Assembly (NCBI GenBank): GCA_035644935.1
Contig: DASQNO010000087.1
Location: 50,344 to 114,343, forward strand
DNA from: CADCVW01 sp035644935
Lineage (GTDB): Bacteria; Pseudomonadota; Alphaproteobacteria; Sphingomonadales; Sphingomonadaceae
Length of the DNA stretch: 64,000 nucleotides
Direction of reading: 5' to 3'
This document shows, piece by piece, positions 34,593-44,334 of this stretch; the stretch's first letter is position 1; each line of letters starts with the position of its first letter. The position numbers and the translations under genes are program-made. Below the pieces are notes generated by a model. The model was not told the origin of the DNA. It worked only from the letters and a program-made list of their open reading frames with translations, and did no database searches.

Positions 34593-36185
34593 ATGAATCT
34601 CTTCGCTCGCTTCATGGGATCGCTGATTGGTTGTGCCGCTACGGCGGTGCCAGCGAGAGCCTGCTCCTACACCAGCGCCCCTGAACCCGTCGGCTTTCCA
34701 AGCGGCAGCTTCCTTGCGGAAGGGTTGTACAGGGCGGCGACTTTCGTCGATCTCGTAGTTGCTGAGCGGGCACGACCGCTTCGCGCGCCCGACGGACAGG
34801 TTCGAGCTCAGGCGATCACGTTCCGAGTGATCCAGCGCTGGAAGGGACGTTCGCCAGACCGGTTTACGTTGTGGGGAGAGGGGCTACTCGCGGCAGGAGC
34901 CGGCGGCGGCGGCGGCGGCGGCGGCGGTTGGCTCCGGCACCACTGGGTAGACGAAACGGGACGGGTGATCCCTCACACCACGCCCTGGGAGATGCCAGCC
35001 GACCCGCCCCAGTCTGTGTCGTCCTGCGACCCGGGGTTCATCCGCCCAGCCGTTGGCAAGACCTACGTCGCGTTCCGCGAGGCTGATGGTCGCCTGTTGG
35101 GACCCGTCGTCCACCACGCGGGTGGTCGCGCCGAGCGCGGCCTGGAGTTTGTGGAAGTCGGATCGTCACGCGAAGACGATTGGTTCGGTGCAACATTTCT
35201 GCGAAGCTTCGACCAGCGCGACCAGCGCGACCCGCGTAAGCCGGTGCCGCCTGTGCCTGTTCCCCAAGGGTCTCCAGATCGGGCGCTTCTGGTGTTCTCG
35301 CAACCACTGACGGCCGACGCGGCCGTCGCGCTGCTGCAACGCGCAGGGGTGCGACCGTATGCCGTGTATGCCGTTGCAGGCGACTTCGTCGATGAACTTC
35401 GCGTTCCGGCAGAGTGGGCTTCGCCGACGCTTATCGGAGAAGCGCTTAGCGGGGCCAAAGGTAATCTTGCTGGCGAGCACATGCAGGCCGTCGCGCGAAT
35501 GGCGCTTCGCGGCCTGACAGCTGAGGATTTGGAAAACGACGGTTGGAAGCGGGGCTATGCAGCCTCGGTTGTGCTAGCCGAGGAGAGGCTTGCCGATGTT
35601 CGGCGCGCCGGCCCACCGTTGGTGGGCAGCGTCGAGGTGATTGGGACGCCGTCAGCGCTCGACAGGCTGCGCCGCGAGAAGCGCGTGGCGGCTGTGCAGC
35701 AGGGCTTCACGCTAAGGGGTCGCACGGCTGCCCCGCCGCCTCCAGGGCGCGAAGACGTGGGTGCCCCCCGCAATTTCGATGAGCAGGCTCGGGCGCTTTC
35801 GCCAGCCTTTCTTCTACACCGCCTCCGCGTGATTGCGGGCGAGCTCCCCCAGAACGCGCCCGCGCCAGTGCGCGCAGCGGTTGTTATTCCGCCGCCGCCG
35901 GACCTCCGGGCCTGCATTCGCGTCGGAGCCGAAGAAGCCCGCGGTTTTCCGGGGCTTGTTCAACTGGGAGTCGCCGGACCAATGCGCGTCTGGGGCGAAC
36001 CCGACAAGATGAGCTGCAAAAACGCCGGGCCTGACGGACGTGGCGAGTGCACGGTGACCGGGCCTTCTCGCGTTCGGCTCGAGTTCCAGTCCGGCGTCTC
36101 GGGGTTCAACATTCCTCGAACTGGGCCAGTCGTCGTCTCGTTCGCGCCTACAACGTTCGGCTGTCGAGCCGCCAACGGCAGGTGA
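34593..36185 (+). CDS. Secreted hypothetical protein with a poly-glycine tract
   Basis: A 530-residue protein. A signal peptide (MNLFARFMGSLIGCAATAVPARA) is followed by CSYTSAPEPVGFP. A run of nine glycines near residue 108 is encoded by consecutive GGC codons (~34900-34926), a slippage-prone tract. Proline-rich linkers (PVPPVPVPQGSP; AAPPPPG) separate domains of unknown type. The frame is open upstream, but the signal peptide fixes the start at 34593. It is the first of three exported-protein genes on the same strand. Confidence 0.75.
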   Translation: MNLFARFMGSLIGCAATAVPARACSYTSAPEPVGFPSGSFLAEGLYRAATFVDLVVAERARPLRAPDGQVRAQAITFRVIQRWKGRSPDRFTLWGEGLLAAGAGGGGGGGGGWLRHHWVDETGRVIPHTTPWEMPADPPQSVSSCDPGFIRPAVGKTYVAFREADGRLLGPVVHHAGGRAERGLEFVEVGSSREDDWFGATFLRSFDQRDQRDPRKPVPPVPVPQGSPDRALLVFSQPLTADAAVALLQRAGVRPYAVYAVAGDFVDELRVPAEWASPTLIGEALSGAKGNLAGEHMQAVARMALRGLTAEDLENDGWKRGYAASVVLAEERLADVRRAGPPLVGSVEVIGTPSALDRLRREKRVAAVQQGFTLRGRTAAPPPPGREDVGAPRNFDEQARALSPAFLLHRLRVIAGELPQNAPAPVRAAVVIPPPPDLRACIRVGAEEARGFPGLVQLGVAGPMRVWGEPDKMSCKNAGPDGRGECTVTGPSRVRLEFQSGVSGFNIPRTGPVVVSFAPTTFGCRAANGR

Positions 36186-36231
36186 GCGCGTGCGTGCTGG
36201 ACATGTTCACCAGTGGCTCCAGCGCGAGGGA

Positions 36232-37572
36232 ATGGATCGCGTTACGATGATACTCAGATGTTTCGTGCTCGGTTTAGCCGTCTTCACCGCGGGCTGCGCG
36301 GCCAAGTCCGAGCCAGCCGCATCGCCTGATACTAACTTTTCGGCAAAGGCGACGAAGTCGCTTGCTGCCCCGCGCGCCGCTCGTATCGGCAAGTCCGGGT
36401 TTGCGACCATCACGGACGTCCCACCTGCTCCTTTTACGCCAACGGTGCCCGGCGAGCCTGCGCCGCGTTCGGCCCGGCAAGTTGCTGGTCACGATCAGTT
36501 TCGCCGCGCCAGCCTCTTTCAAAACGAGGTGAGGGAAGAGGTTGAGGCGCTATCTGAGCGCCTCCGTCGGGCGGAGCTAACCAATTTCGTCGATATCTAC
36601 TACGAAAACGAGGGCGAGCCCCACGTCGTCTTTCGCTTCTTGCGAGACCCCGAAACGACACTTGCCAGATACACCAAGAATCCACGGTTCAAGGCGACAT
36701 CCGCGCGTTACTCCAGGGAGGGGTTACGCGCCGCTTCGGATTTCATGTTCGCGAACTTTCGAGAAGACCGCGTGATCCAAAGTGTGGGCATCGGGAACAA
36801 GCGCAATCGCGCCGAGGTAGAGATTTCCGTCACCGAGCCTGAGTTCAGGGCGCTCGTTGCAAGAAAGCGCGTCAGCATCCCGGAGGCGGTCGAGTTGCGC
36901 TTCCGGGCGACGGAGCCTGCGCAAGCGGGCAATGGGCCGCTGCCGGCGGAGATCGCTCGCCTGGTGCGCATCTTCGCGCGGAACGATCGCCCGTTTGGCA
37001 TGCCGCATGCGATTAACAGCCGCGCCAAGGTCGTTCTCGACGATGGGTGCTTCCGCGTCTCCGGCGGCCAACATGACGGAGCTTCAGTGCTGTTCCCGCG
37101 CGGAGCCCAGCTCTTCATAGATGCCGGGGGCTATCTCGCTTACGGTCGCGAGAAAGCGCCAGGATACGCTCGTGTGGGCGAGGAGTTGATCTTTGCCGGC
37201 AGCATCGGCGAGGTAAATCCTCCCGAGCTGGTCAGACCTGTCCGCGCGATGTGCGGGACAGCGAAGGTCGTCGCCGTCACAGGCATGCAGAGCGCTGCAG
37301 CTGATCGCGTCCAGCAAGCCCTGTCACAGAATGCTGACGCGCTTCGTCAGTTTCGTCGATCTTATGGGATGTCTGAGGCGGTGGCTCAGCGCGTGCTGGA
37401 GCGATGCAAGCAGCGAACGGGCTTTGGCGTTTGCCTGATCTCGCCGCCTCCGCCACCGCCGCCCGGCGGGCCATCATGTCCGACAGGGTCCAAAACGAGC
37501 TTTGGCATGTGTCGCACGCCCGAAGGCTATATTCGGCCAATCCCGCCCTGGATTCAGGAGCTGATGAGGTAG
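36232..37572 (+). CDS. Lipoprotein of unknown function
   Basis: A 446-residue lipoprotein with lipobox VFTAGC after a hydrophobic stretch (MILRCFVLGLAVFTAGC). The mature protein has a disordered Ala/Pro-rich region, then a mixed domain with NFVDIYYENEGEPHVVFRFL and a Cys pair near the C-terminus (CKQRTGFGVC), followed by PPPPPPPGG. No family recognised. It starts 46 bases after the previous gene; MILRCF at 36247 is an alternative start. Confidence 0.7.
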   Translation: MDRVTMILRCFVLGLAVFTAGCAAKSEPAASPDTNFSAKATKSLAAPRAARIGKSGFATITDVPPAPFTPTVPGEPAPRSARQVAGHDQFRRASLFQNEVREEVEALSERLRRAELTNFVDIYYENEGEPHVVFRFLRDPETTLARYTKNPRFKATSARYSREGLRAASDFMFANFREDRVIQSVGIGNKRNRAEVEISVTEPEFRALVARKRVSIPEAVELRFRATEPAQAGNGPLPAEIARLVRIFARNDRPFGMPHAINSRAKVVLDDGCFRVSGGQHDGASVLFPRGAQLFIDAGGYLAYGREKAPGYARVGEELIFAGSIGEVNPPELVRPVRAMCGTAKVVAVTGMQSAAADRVQQALSQNADALRQFRRSYGMSEAVAQRVLERCKQRTGFGVCLISPPPPPPPGGPSCPTGSKTSFGMCRTPEGYIRPIPPWIQELMR

Positions 37573-37608
37573 GAAGATGTCAGTGGCTCCCGCTCTGAAC
37601 TGCGCCGT

Positions 37609-38574
37609 ATGAAGGGCATCGCTTCGCTGGCAGCGGCGACGCTTTCATTCTCGCTTCTCGCCTGCGTGCCCGCCAATCAACCCGTAAGAATGCCCCCTGC
37701 TACAAAGACTCTTGGTGCGGGCCCGGGGGCCTCGTGGGCGCCGACCCGAGCGGCTGAGGTTCTCGGTGAGTGGGACGTGGTGAGCTTCGAAGGTTATCAG
37801 CCGCAGCGCCTGTCGGGCACCAGGCGGGCGGCCTTTGCCGACTTCGGCGAGCGCCGCGTTAGCCTTCGCATGGAATGTAACTACTCGGGCCGCGCTGGCA
37901 CGATCAAGAATGGGCGTTTCGTCGCGTCCGACAGTCGGGACGAAATACAGACCGTGATGGGATGCGGTCCCGAGCGAGAGGGGCGTGATAGCCGCTACTT
38001 CTCTTTTTTCGAGAAGACTCCGACAGTGGAGCGCGTCGGTCCCGACCGGATTCTCTTGCGCACGGGAGGCAGCGAGCTCGTCCTTGAGCGTCCGGCTGTC
38101 CGCCGCCTTAGCTTCGTGCCGGCGCCGGCCGAGCTGCAGGGCAAGTGGCGTATGCTTGAGGTGTTCCGCAACACGCCCGGGGGCGGCTACACGGGGATCG
38201 GCTTGTCCGAGGTGCCCGGTCGCATCGTGATCTCGGGAGGCCGCCTCTTCTACAGCAGGTGTCCACAGTATGGAGTGAAGTTTCGGCTCACGGGTAACGG
38301 ACGGCTGGCAGAAACGGGTGGTGGAGGCGCGCCTACAAACCCGCACGATTGCCGCGAACTACGCGATGGAAATCCCGTCGTTGATCTACCGGCTGCGGTC
38401 GACGTTTTGAGAATTCTTCATGCAAGTCCGGCTGTTGAGAAGACGTCGGGTAGTTCGTTACTGCTTTCCACAAGTGACTTTGGATTGCTGATCACCAAAG
38501 CATCGTGCGAAAGCACCGAGCAAAGCGATGATCAACGCACGTCTACCGTTCGGGACTGCGCTTCGCCGGAGTGA
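37609..38574 (+). CDS. Lipoprotein with META/HslJ-like domains
   Basis: A 321-residue lipoprotein (lipobox FSLLAC). Two copies of an HslJ-like pattern are visible: GEWDVVSFEGYQPQRLSGT at ~52 and GKWRMLEVFRNTPGG at ~183, each followed by a Cys-containing MECNYSGRAG or SRCPQYGV segment. META domains occur in envelope stress and heat-shock lipoproteins. It follows the second lipoprotein gene by 36 bases. Confidence 0.7.
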   Translation: MKGIASLAAATLSFSLLACVPANQPVRMPPATKTLGAGPGASWAPTRAAEVLGEWDVVSFEGYQPQRLSGTRRAAFADFGERRVSLRMECNYSGRAGTIKNGRFVASDSRDEIQTVMGCGPEREGRDSRYFSFFEKTPTVERVGPDRILLRTGGSELVLERPAVRRLSFVPAPAELQGKWRMLEVFRNTPGGGYTGIGLSEVPGRIVISGGRLFYSRCPQYGVKFRLTGNGRLAETGGGGAPTNPHDCRELRDGNPVVDLPAAVDVLRILHASPAVEKTSGSSLLLSTSDFGLLITKASCESTEQSDDQRTSTVRDCASPE

Positions 38575-38748
38575 TTTGACCGACCATTAGCTGGCTCTGG
38601 AGACGCTGGGCGATATCTTCTCCCGAGTCTGCGAGATCATGATGCTTTCCTCTTTGGAAGAAGGACAGACTCGCCTTACGTCAGCTGCTCGCCTGTGAGT
38701 GCGGCGATCATGAACAAACGTCTGTTCCCAAGGAGCGGCGAACCAGCG

Positions 38749-39408
38749 CTAAGTGTCCGCAAGTGGGTGTTCGTCAAACGACGACGGGTTCGCAGCGCTA
38801 CGCCACCTTCCCCCCTTCTCGGGAACTGAGCTCTCAGGCCGTAGACCCTCCTTGGCAATGTGAGCAAACCGGGTCCGCCACTTTGGCCATCTCCGCTTCA
38901 CAGCATAGGCGGCTACACGCTGCGCCCGCTCAAGGATGATCGGAACGACCCCGACGAAATAGGTAAGATCGCTTACGATCATTCGGGCGAACCTTAAGTC
39001 TTTCTCCTCTCGGTATTTGGCCGCCTCCGCCTCGATTGCACCCAAAAGTTGAATAGCTCCAGCGGCAACGATGATCGCGCCATCGGTTAATTCCGGTCGA
39101 GATATCATTCGATCAAGCGCTGTGCAGAGATAAGAAGCCTTTGCTCCTAACACCTTTATAGCGCCCGGAGATGTGGAATTGCCCATGTGGCGGTTAGCTT
39201 CGTGAAAGAGATCGATGGCTTCTCCTACGGCTCCCATGATCTCGTTCGTGGTGTCGGACCGGTCTCGTAATCTGGTCCATCGCGGCAACCAAACTGCAAC
39301 GCCTGTAGCAGCTAATGCGATCGCGGCCGCGGAGAACGTTGCGATGGCATTGATGCCATCCCAATCCAAAACGCAGGTAGGAGACTGAATGAAGCATGCT
39401 GCAGACAT
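38749..39408 (-). CDS. Hypothetical membrane protein
   Basis: A 219-residue protein with one N-terminal membrane helix (GINAIATFSAAAIALAATGV at ~18-37), then a soluble helical region with DLFHEANRHMGNST. Convergent with the lipoprotein operon; 174 bases without a gene separate them. No family recognised. Confidence 0.55.
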   Translation of the reverse strand: MSAACFIQSPTCVLDWDGINAIATFSAAAIALAATGVAVWLPRWTRLRDRSDTTNEIMGAVGEAIDLFHEANRHMGNSTSPGAIKVLGAKASYLCTALDRMISRPELTDGAIIVAAGAIQLLGAIEAEAAKYREEKDLRFARMIVSDLTYFVGVVPIILERAQRVAAYAVKRRWPKWRTRFAHIAKEGLRPESSVPEKGGRWRSAANPSSFDEHPLADT

Positions 39409-39926
39409 GTGAGCATAATCGCACGATCTCGCGGCGCTTCAATCATCCAATGCAGGTGGAGGGTTAATCGCCTCTCCTAGTTGGTCCCATCGCAACGTCT
39501 CTGCTGTTGGTGGGCAGGGTCGGTGTGAGATGAATGAGCATGCGAAGCTGAGAAGTGGAAAGGAGGTAGCTAAGGTCCGCTTCTGGGTCATCGCTGCCGC
39601 AGAGCAGACGGTGCTCTCCCGACCCACGGCCGGCATTCGGTTGTCGGCTCAGCGTAGCTCGGAGGCCAGTAGACCCGTCCCCACCCGCTAAAACCAGCCT
39701 GTTCGATTGCGTCGGCGCGCACTTGGGGTTCCTCATAGCGTCCGCACGATCCGCTCAGCGTATAGGCCACGTCGCAGCAAGGATTGTTCGGAGAGAGGAG
39801 GAATAGCATCGCGGTGGAACTGGGCCGCTTGATCACTAAGGCTACGCCAGCTGCTATTGGCAGGCGAAAACCCTGAGCATATTCAGATCGCTCGCCCGGG
39901 TGGCGGGCGCACGACGAGGGGGTCCC
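39409..39926. other. Intergenic region without a confident gene
   Basis: About 520 bases. Overlapping minus-strand frames (39439-39992) look like decayed sequence and have no domain I recognise. The stretch carries tracts similar in composition to degraded sphingomonad intergenic repeats. Confidence 0.35.
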
Positions 39927-40895
39927 ATGTACAAGATCGCTGGGGCAGTTCTTGCTGCCGTTTTCGCTTCGCCTGCACTTGCTCAAGAGCAACCGGCAAT
40001 GCAGCCAGCTTCAACTGGCGGCTTTTGGAACAACTGGTCCGGGTTCGTCGAGAACAAGATCAGCCCAGCGCTGGGCGAACCGATCAGCGATGCCTTTGCT
40101 GACGATTACGTGGACCAGAGCGAGTATGAGGCTGCGCTTGCCATTCAGCGCCCGCTCGACTTTGCCGGCGGTCTCCTGATGGAAGTGCGCGGTGGGTTCA
40201 CAGCCCAGCCGCACCTGTCCGACGATAATGCGCAGGAGAGTTCCTATTACGGCCAGCTGACGCTTGGCGACACATACCTGCCGCTCGGCCGGGCCGTGCA
40301 GGACGGCCGACTCCAGAAAGCCGATGACATTGAGGATGCGGTGCGCCTCTTTGGCCGCTACCGCTTCGCGAGCGTACATTCAGGCTTCCTGGAAAAGCGC
40401 ACTCGAGACGAGCAGCAGACGACCGCCGGCATCCGCTACCGCGACGTTCGCCGAATTCGATGCACCGACGGACGCACTGCCAAGAGCGAATATCCGTGCG
40501 GTAATGTCGCCGGCTGGTCCTGGGAAGCCCGGGCCGAACTCACCTACCTCTGGTCGACGGAATCCAGCAAAGACCGTATCTTTCCGACCGTGCGCGGCGA
40601 CATCATTTCCGGACCGTTCTGGGGCGGCTTTCGCGGCGTCGTGTCGGCAGTAGGAGAGTGGAGCTTCTACCAGAATGAGCGGGTCGGCCCAGAGAGCGAT
40701 TTACGTCAGGACTTCCGCCTACGCGTGCAGGCGGGGGTGGACATCACCGGCCCGCTCCGGCGGCTCTTTGGGGGCAGCAAGGCAGTGTCGGGGGAGGTGC
40801 TGGGCCGGTTCCAGCGCAACTGGTCCGACCGATCTGACAAGGAGCATTCACGCATCTACTTCGTCCCTTCGCTGTCGTTCCGCACCACTTTCTGA
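39927..40895 (+). CDS. Exported, outer-membrane-type protein
   Basis: A 322-residue protein with a clear signal peptide (MYKIAGAVLAAVFASPALAQ). The mature part is rich in alternating aromatic strands (GFWNNWSGFVENKI, SSYYGQLTLGDTYLPLG, GPFWGGFRGVVSAVGEWSF) and ends in a phenylalanine (SLSFRTTF), the usual last residue of outer-membrane beta-barrels. Function not assignable. Confidence 0.7.
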   Translation: MYKIAGAVLAAVFASPALAQEQPAMQPASTGGFWNNWSGFVENKISPALGEPISDAFADDYVDQSEYEAALAIQRPLDFAGGLLMEVRGGFTAQPHLSDDNAQESSYYGQLTLGDTYLPLGRAVQDGRLQKADDIEDAVRLFGRYRFASVHSGFLEKRTRDEQQTTAGIRYRDVRRIRCTDGRTAKSEYPCGNVAGWSWEARAELTYLWSTESSKDRIFPTVRGDIISGPFWGGFRGVVSAVGEWSFYQNERVGPESDLRQDFRLRVQAGVDITGPLRRLFGGSKAVSGEVLGRFQRNWSDRSDKEHSRIYFVPSLSFRTTF

Positions 40896-41412
40896 ATAGG
40901 CGGGATGACCAAGGGATCGCTCCTCCTTGGCTAAGCTGGAGTCGTTGGACGTTCGCTTTCCAGCCACCTCTGACGTTCAGCATTAGAGATTGTCCCGTCA
41001 AAACGGCTGCGGGATTGATGAACTAACGTCAGCTCCTCGGCAGCGGCGGCGGAACGGCGCTAAACTTCCGTACCTGGGTCGAAGCTGGCCCAACTGTCCA
41101 GTGAACGAAGGGCAGCCATTCAGGTTCGCTCGCCTGAAAGCAGCCTGTCGGCAAGCGACCAATCGCGACACCACCTTCGATCCTAAAGGCAATCGTCAGC
41201 AAGACAGCTCGTCGCCCTTGAGCACTCTCCTTCGGTTGCGGCTGGTTGGCTTGCCCACCGAGCTGCCGTAGATGACTGCGGATGGAGAAAATTGGCGGTG
41301 ACCTCAGCACTATGGCACCGCAGCCCTTCGCGGAAGGGCACTTGGCGGCAATTCGGTCGATATCGACTTCGCGAAGCTATCGGACCGGCGAGGTGGTGCT
41401 CGAGGCTGGCCA
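40896..41412. other. Decayed intergenic region
   Basis: About 520 bases with no intact gene. The 3' part leads directly into the truncated metallo-hydrolase and may hold remnants of its lost N-terminus. Confidence 0.35.
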
Positions 41413-41994
41413 TTGGCGCGACTTCATGCGACGCACGCGCCGCTAATAGTCACCCCATTAGGCAATGACGTGATCATCCGCTCGCAAGTGCCCGACGCAC
41501 GCATCTTGGCCGGCGACTGGCACGCCGATTTCGACCTGGGTGACGGAGTCACAGTTGCGATCGTGCCGGCGAACCACTGGTCGGCGCGCGGCACGAAGGA
41601 CCGAAGAATGGCGCTCTGGTCGGGCTTCATCCTGAAGCACCGTGAGACAAGTCTCTACTTCGCGGGCGACACGGATTACTGTGGCGGGTCGGTATTCCGC
41701 GCCATCAGGTCGCGCTATGGTGCCCAGGATTTCGCACTCCTGCCGATTGGTGCCTATGAGCCACGCTGGTTCATGGCACCCCAGCACGTTGATCCGCGCG
41801 AGGCCGTTTAGATCATGAAGGACGTGGGCGCCGGGCGAGAACTCGGCATTCACTGGGGCACCTTTCGGCTGACGAACGAAGCGCGGGACGCACCTAGAAC
41901 AGCGCTTCGCGCAGCACTCGCGAAGCAATTCATCTCGCAAGCCCAGTTCCAAGCGGCTGAGCCGGGTCTGGTGTACGACCTCGAGCAGAGCTGA
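41413..41994 (+). pseudogene. Truncated metallo-beta-lactamase-fold hydrolase (NAPE-PLD-like)
   Basis: Conserved C-terminal half of an MBL-fold phospholipase D-like enzyme: PANHWSARG, SLYFAGDTDYCGG and LPIGAYEPRWFM. An in-frame TAG at 41809 follows PQHVDPREAV, and the same frame continues with GRELGIHWGTFRLTNEAR to the natural end at 41992. The N-terminal metal-binding HxHxDH region is absent. So the gene is both 5'-truncated and interrupted by a nonsense mutation. Confidence 0.8.
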
Positions 41995-42223
41995 TCGTCT
42001 GCGAGCGCAGCTCGCCGTCCTTTCTCCGTGATCGGTCAACGATCGAATTCGCAGAAACAGTCTCCGAACTGGATTGGCGCGGGCTTCGCACCGTCAACTA
42101 TCGAGGCCGGCTCCTCGTCGTCAGTGCCAGCGCACGATGCCGACGCGGTCATCCCGTAGGTGTCCCTGTCTGCTGCTCGATGCGGGTACCCCCAGCGCCG
42201 GACGACCAAATCGGGTTTCCGTA

Positions 42224-43282
42224 TCAGATGAGGCTGCGCAGAGCCGTCCAGAATGCCCGGTCCGACCAGCGGGCCCTGCGTCCGGCCTGATTGACGCCCC
42301 GTCGCCCGAGCGCCGCGGGTATATTGTCCGCCTGACGCACCACAACCAGCTGCTCCGCCTTGCTCACATACAGGCGCTGCTGGCCCGCGCCCGCGGCCAG
42401 GAACAGGTCCCGGGGCAGGTTGGGGTCGTCAGGCCGCACGTCCGTCGCGTTCACCAGTTGCGGGATGCCAGCGCGCTGATAGTCCGGCATTGGACGATTA
42501 AGCCACCAGCCAAGGCCATAGGCCGGGTTCGCGGTCGAGCTGTGAAAGTTGGCGGTGAGCGCGGTCGGGTCGACCAATGCGCGTCCCCCGACGACGCAGT
42601 CGCGCCGGACCAGCTCGCCAAATCTGGCCCATTCGCGCGCCGTCAGCCGTGCGCCCGAGCCGAGGCGGGGCAGCCCGTCCGGGCCGCTCCGCCAGGAGCC
42701 GACCGCGATACCCGCCGGATCCAGGACACGGCGGCGCAGGTACTCGACGGGCGTCTCGCGCTCCTTCAGCTTGCGGTGCAGGATAGCCCCGAAGAGCTGG
42801 AACGGATCGCCCCCGTAGACAAATCGTGAACCCGGCGCGGCGACCAAAGGCATGGCGATGCTCTCGGCATACGTCAGGAGGTTGCCGCGGGCTTGCCGCG
42901 TCTCGAGCCCGCTTGTCAGGTTCAAAACCTGCCGTATCGTAATCTGGCGCTTGGCTGGGTCGTCGCGCCACTCAGCCAGGGTCGCCGCTGCGGGTTCATC
43001 AAGCACCAGAAGGCGGTCTTGCACCGCGGCGGCCGCCATCACGCCCGAGAAACTCTTGGTGCCGGAGGCGAGTTCGTGCGCTCGGTCGGCTGCGCCGCCG
43101 TTCGGATAGTCCTCGAACTCCACCTCGCCTGCGCGCATCACCAGGAACGAAATGCCGCGCCGCTCCGCGCTGTACGCAGCGGCTGCCCGGAACAGCGCGG
43201 CGCCAACGGCCGACCCGGGTATAAAGGACAGGACACTCGTCAAAAAAGCGCCGCCAAGCACGGTGCGTCGGCTGATCGTCAT
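42224..43282 (-). CDS. Serine hydrolase (class C beta-lactamase/esterase fold)
   Basis: A 352-residue protein with a Tat-like signal (MTISRRTVLGGAFLTSVLSF). The SxxK active site is SGTK at 73-76. The usual YxN motif appears as YGGD, which lacks the Asn, so true beta-lactamase activity is doubtful and an esterase or peptidase role is more likely. The C-terminus is intact. It stands alone; 230 bases without a gene separate it from the broken MBL gene. Confidence 0.82.
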   Translation of the reverse strand: MTISRRTVLGGAFLTSVLSFIPGSAVGAALFRAAAAYSAERRGISFLVMRAGEVEFEDYPNGGAADRAHELASGTKSFSGVMAAAAVQDRLLVLDEPAAATLAEWRDDPAKRQITIRQVLNLTSGLETRQARGNLLTYAESIAMPLVAAPGSRFVYGGDPFQLFGAILHRKLKERETPVEYLRRRVLDPAGIAVGSWRSGPDGLPRLGSGARLTAREWARFGELVRRDCVVGGRALVDPTALTANFHSSTANPAYGLGWWLNRPMPDYQRAGIPQLVNATDVRPDDPNLPRDLFLAAGAGQQRLYVSKAEQLVVVRQADNIPAALGRRGVNQAGRRARWSDRAFWTALRSLI

Positions 43283-43362
43283 TGCTAGCGTCTAAGCCAG
43301 CAAGGCTGAACCGCGAACTTACGATAGCTATCTTTGATAGCGTCTCTCCGGGGAAAGCCTGA

Positions 43363-43407
43363 ACATCGCCGACATCGCCGACATCGCCGACATCGCCGAC
43401 ATCGCCA
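43363..43407. repeat. Tandem 9-bp repeat
   Basis: Five head-to-tail copies of ACATCGCCG (last copy ends CCA). The period is a multiple of three and the minus strand would read GDV repeats, but no gene crosses it convincingly. A simple slippage repeat. Confidence 0.85.
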
Positions 43408-43530
43408 CAAAGCCTCTTCGCGGCGGCGTTTGAACGCTTCCCGCAGCTCGCCGAGCCGATCCGGCCGTATCCGGCTCTCACCACCCGCTCGCACTTCCCT
43501 TCACTTTGACCAAAAGCGTCGCCGCCCAGC

Positions 43531-43556
43531 GCCGCCGGACCTCTCGGCGGCTTTTT
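43531..43556 (+). terminator. Orphan rho-independent terminator
   Basis: Stem GCCGCCG/CGGCGGC, loop GACCTCT, followed by TTTTT. No intact plus-strand gene precedes it, so it is probably what remains of a lost gene. The whole 43283-43863 interval otherwise holds no gene apart from the tandem repeat. Confidence 0.7.
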
Positions 43557-43863
43557 GCGTGTTGACGCGCCAGCGTGCCGCTCATGATCAGGGGAGGACG
43601 GCCTCGCACTTCTATTCAGCGCCCAGAAAAGCGAACTCGGGTTTGCTTCTTGCCGGAGCCATTCTGCAGATGAAAGTATTCAAGGGGAGGGACCACACCG
43701 CTACCTTCTGGGCTTCACATGGGATGCGGGACGCGCACTTCCCGGCCCTTCCTCTCGTACGTTCGTCCGCCCTGGTCCACGCGGCGGTGGACGGCCGCTC
43801 CGATCTGCAGAACATTGGTTCGAAAAGGCCGATTGACGAATAAAATATCTGGAGCTTGACGGT

Positions 43864-44334
43864 ATGATGATGAAAACAATGGCGCTGAGCGCTGCGACTG
43901 CTTTTGTCCTCTCGGGATGCGCGCCGACAGCTACGTCCACAGACGGCATTGCTGTGGGCTTGTCCTGGCGCGTGTCAGGGATCGACGGAGGCGCGGAAGC
44001 GGCCCTCTTTGAAGCAAACGGCCGCCGGACCGCGACAATTCGGTGCCGGGCGCGGCGGCTGCTGGTCGATGTTCCGGCGTTCACGCCCTTAATCGGCCCG
44101 ACGCCGCAGTTTGCCTACCTCCACTTGGGAGGCTCACCGATAATGCTCTCGCAGTCGATCGAGGGCGAAACCGCCGGCGGTGAGATCCCCGCCAATTTCG
44201 GGGATCGTGTCCGGACCGCTACCGAGTTCCGAGTCACCCTTGGTCAACAGGTTATCGGCCCGCATATTCCGCCAACCGGTCCGGAGGGCGAGGCCTTCGC
44301 CAGCGCCTGCACTCGAGCGGCGCAGGCCTCTTAG
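43864..44334 (+). CDS. Small lipoprotein of unknown function
   Basis: A 156-residue lipoprotein with lipobox VLSGCA (ALSAATAFVLSGCAPTATS). The mature domain is beta-rich (RLLVDVPAFTPLIG; QFAYLHLGGSPIMLSQSI). No family recognised. ATGs at 43867 and 43870 are equally good starts. It is the last cargo gene before traG. Confidence 0.65.
   Translation: MMMKTMALSAATAFVLSGCAPTATSTDGIAVGLSWRVSGIDGGAEAALFEANGRRTATIRCRARRLLVDVPAFTPLIGPTPQFAYLHLGGSPIMLSQSIEGETAGGEIPANFGDRVRTATEFRVTLGQQVIGPHIPPTGPEGEAFASACTRAAQAS

Noticed and set aside
43363..43407. Five regular repeats, possible CRISPR array
   Set aside because: Unit is 9 bp with no spacers and no cas genes nearby; it is a simple tandem repeat.
42999..43484. 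Minus-strand frame reading GDV repeats as a collagen-like protein
   Set aside because: It overlaps the intact serine hydrolase start in another frame and its repeats come from the 9-bp slippage tract.
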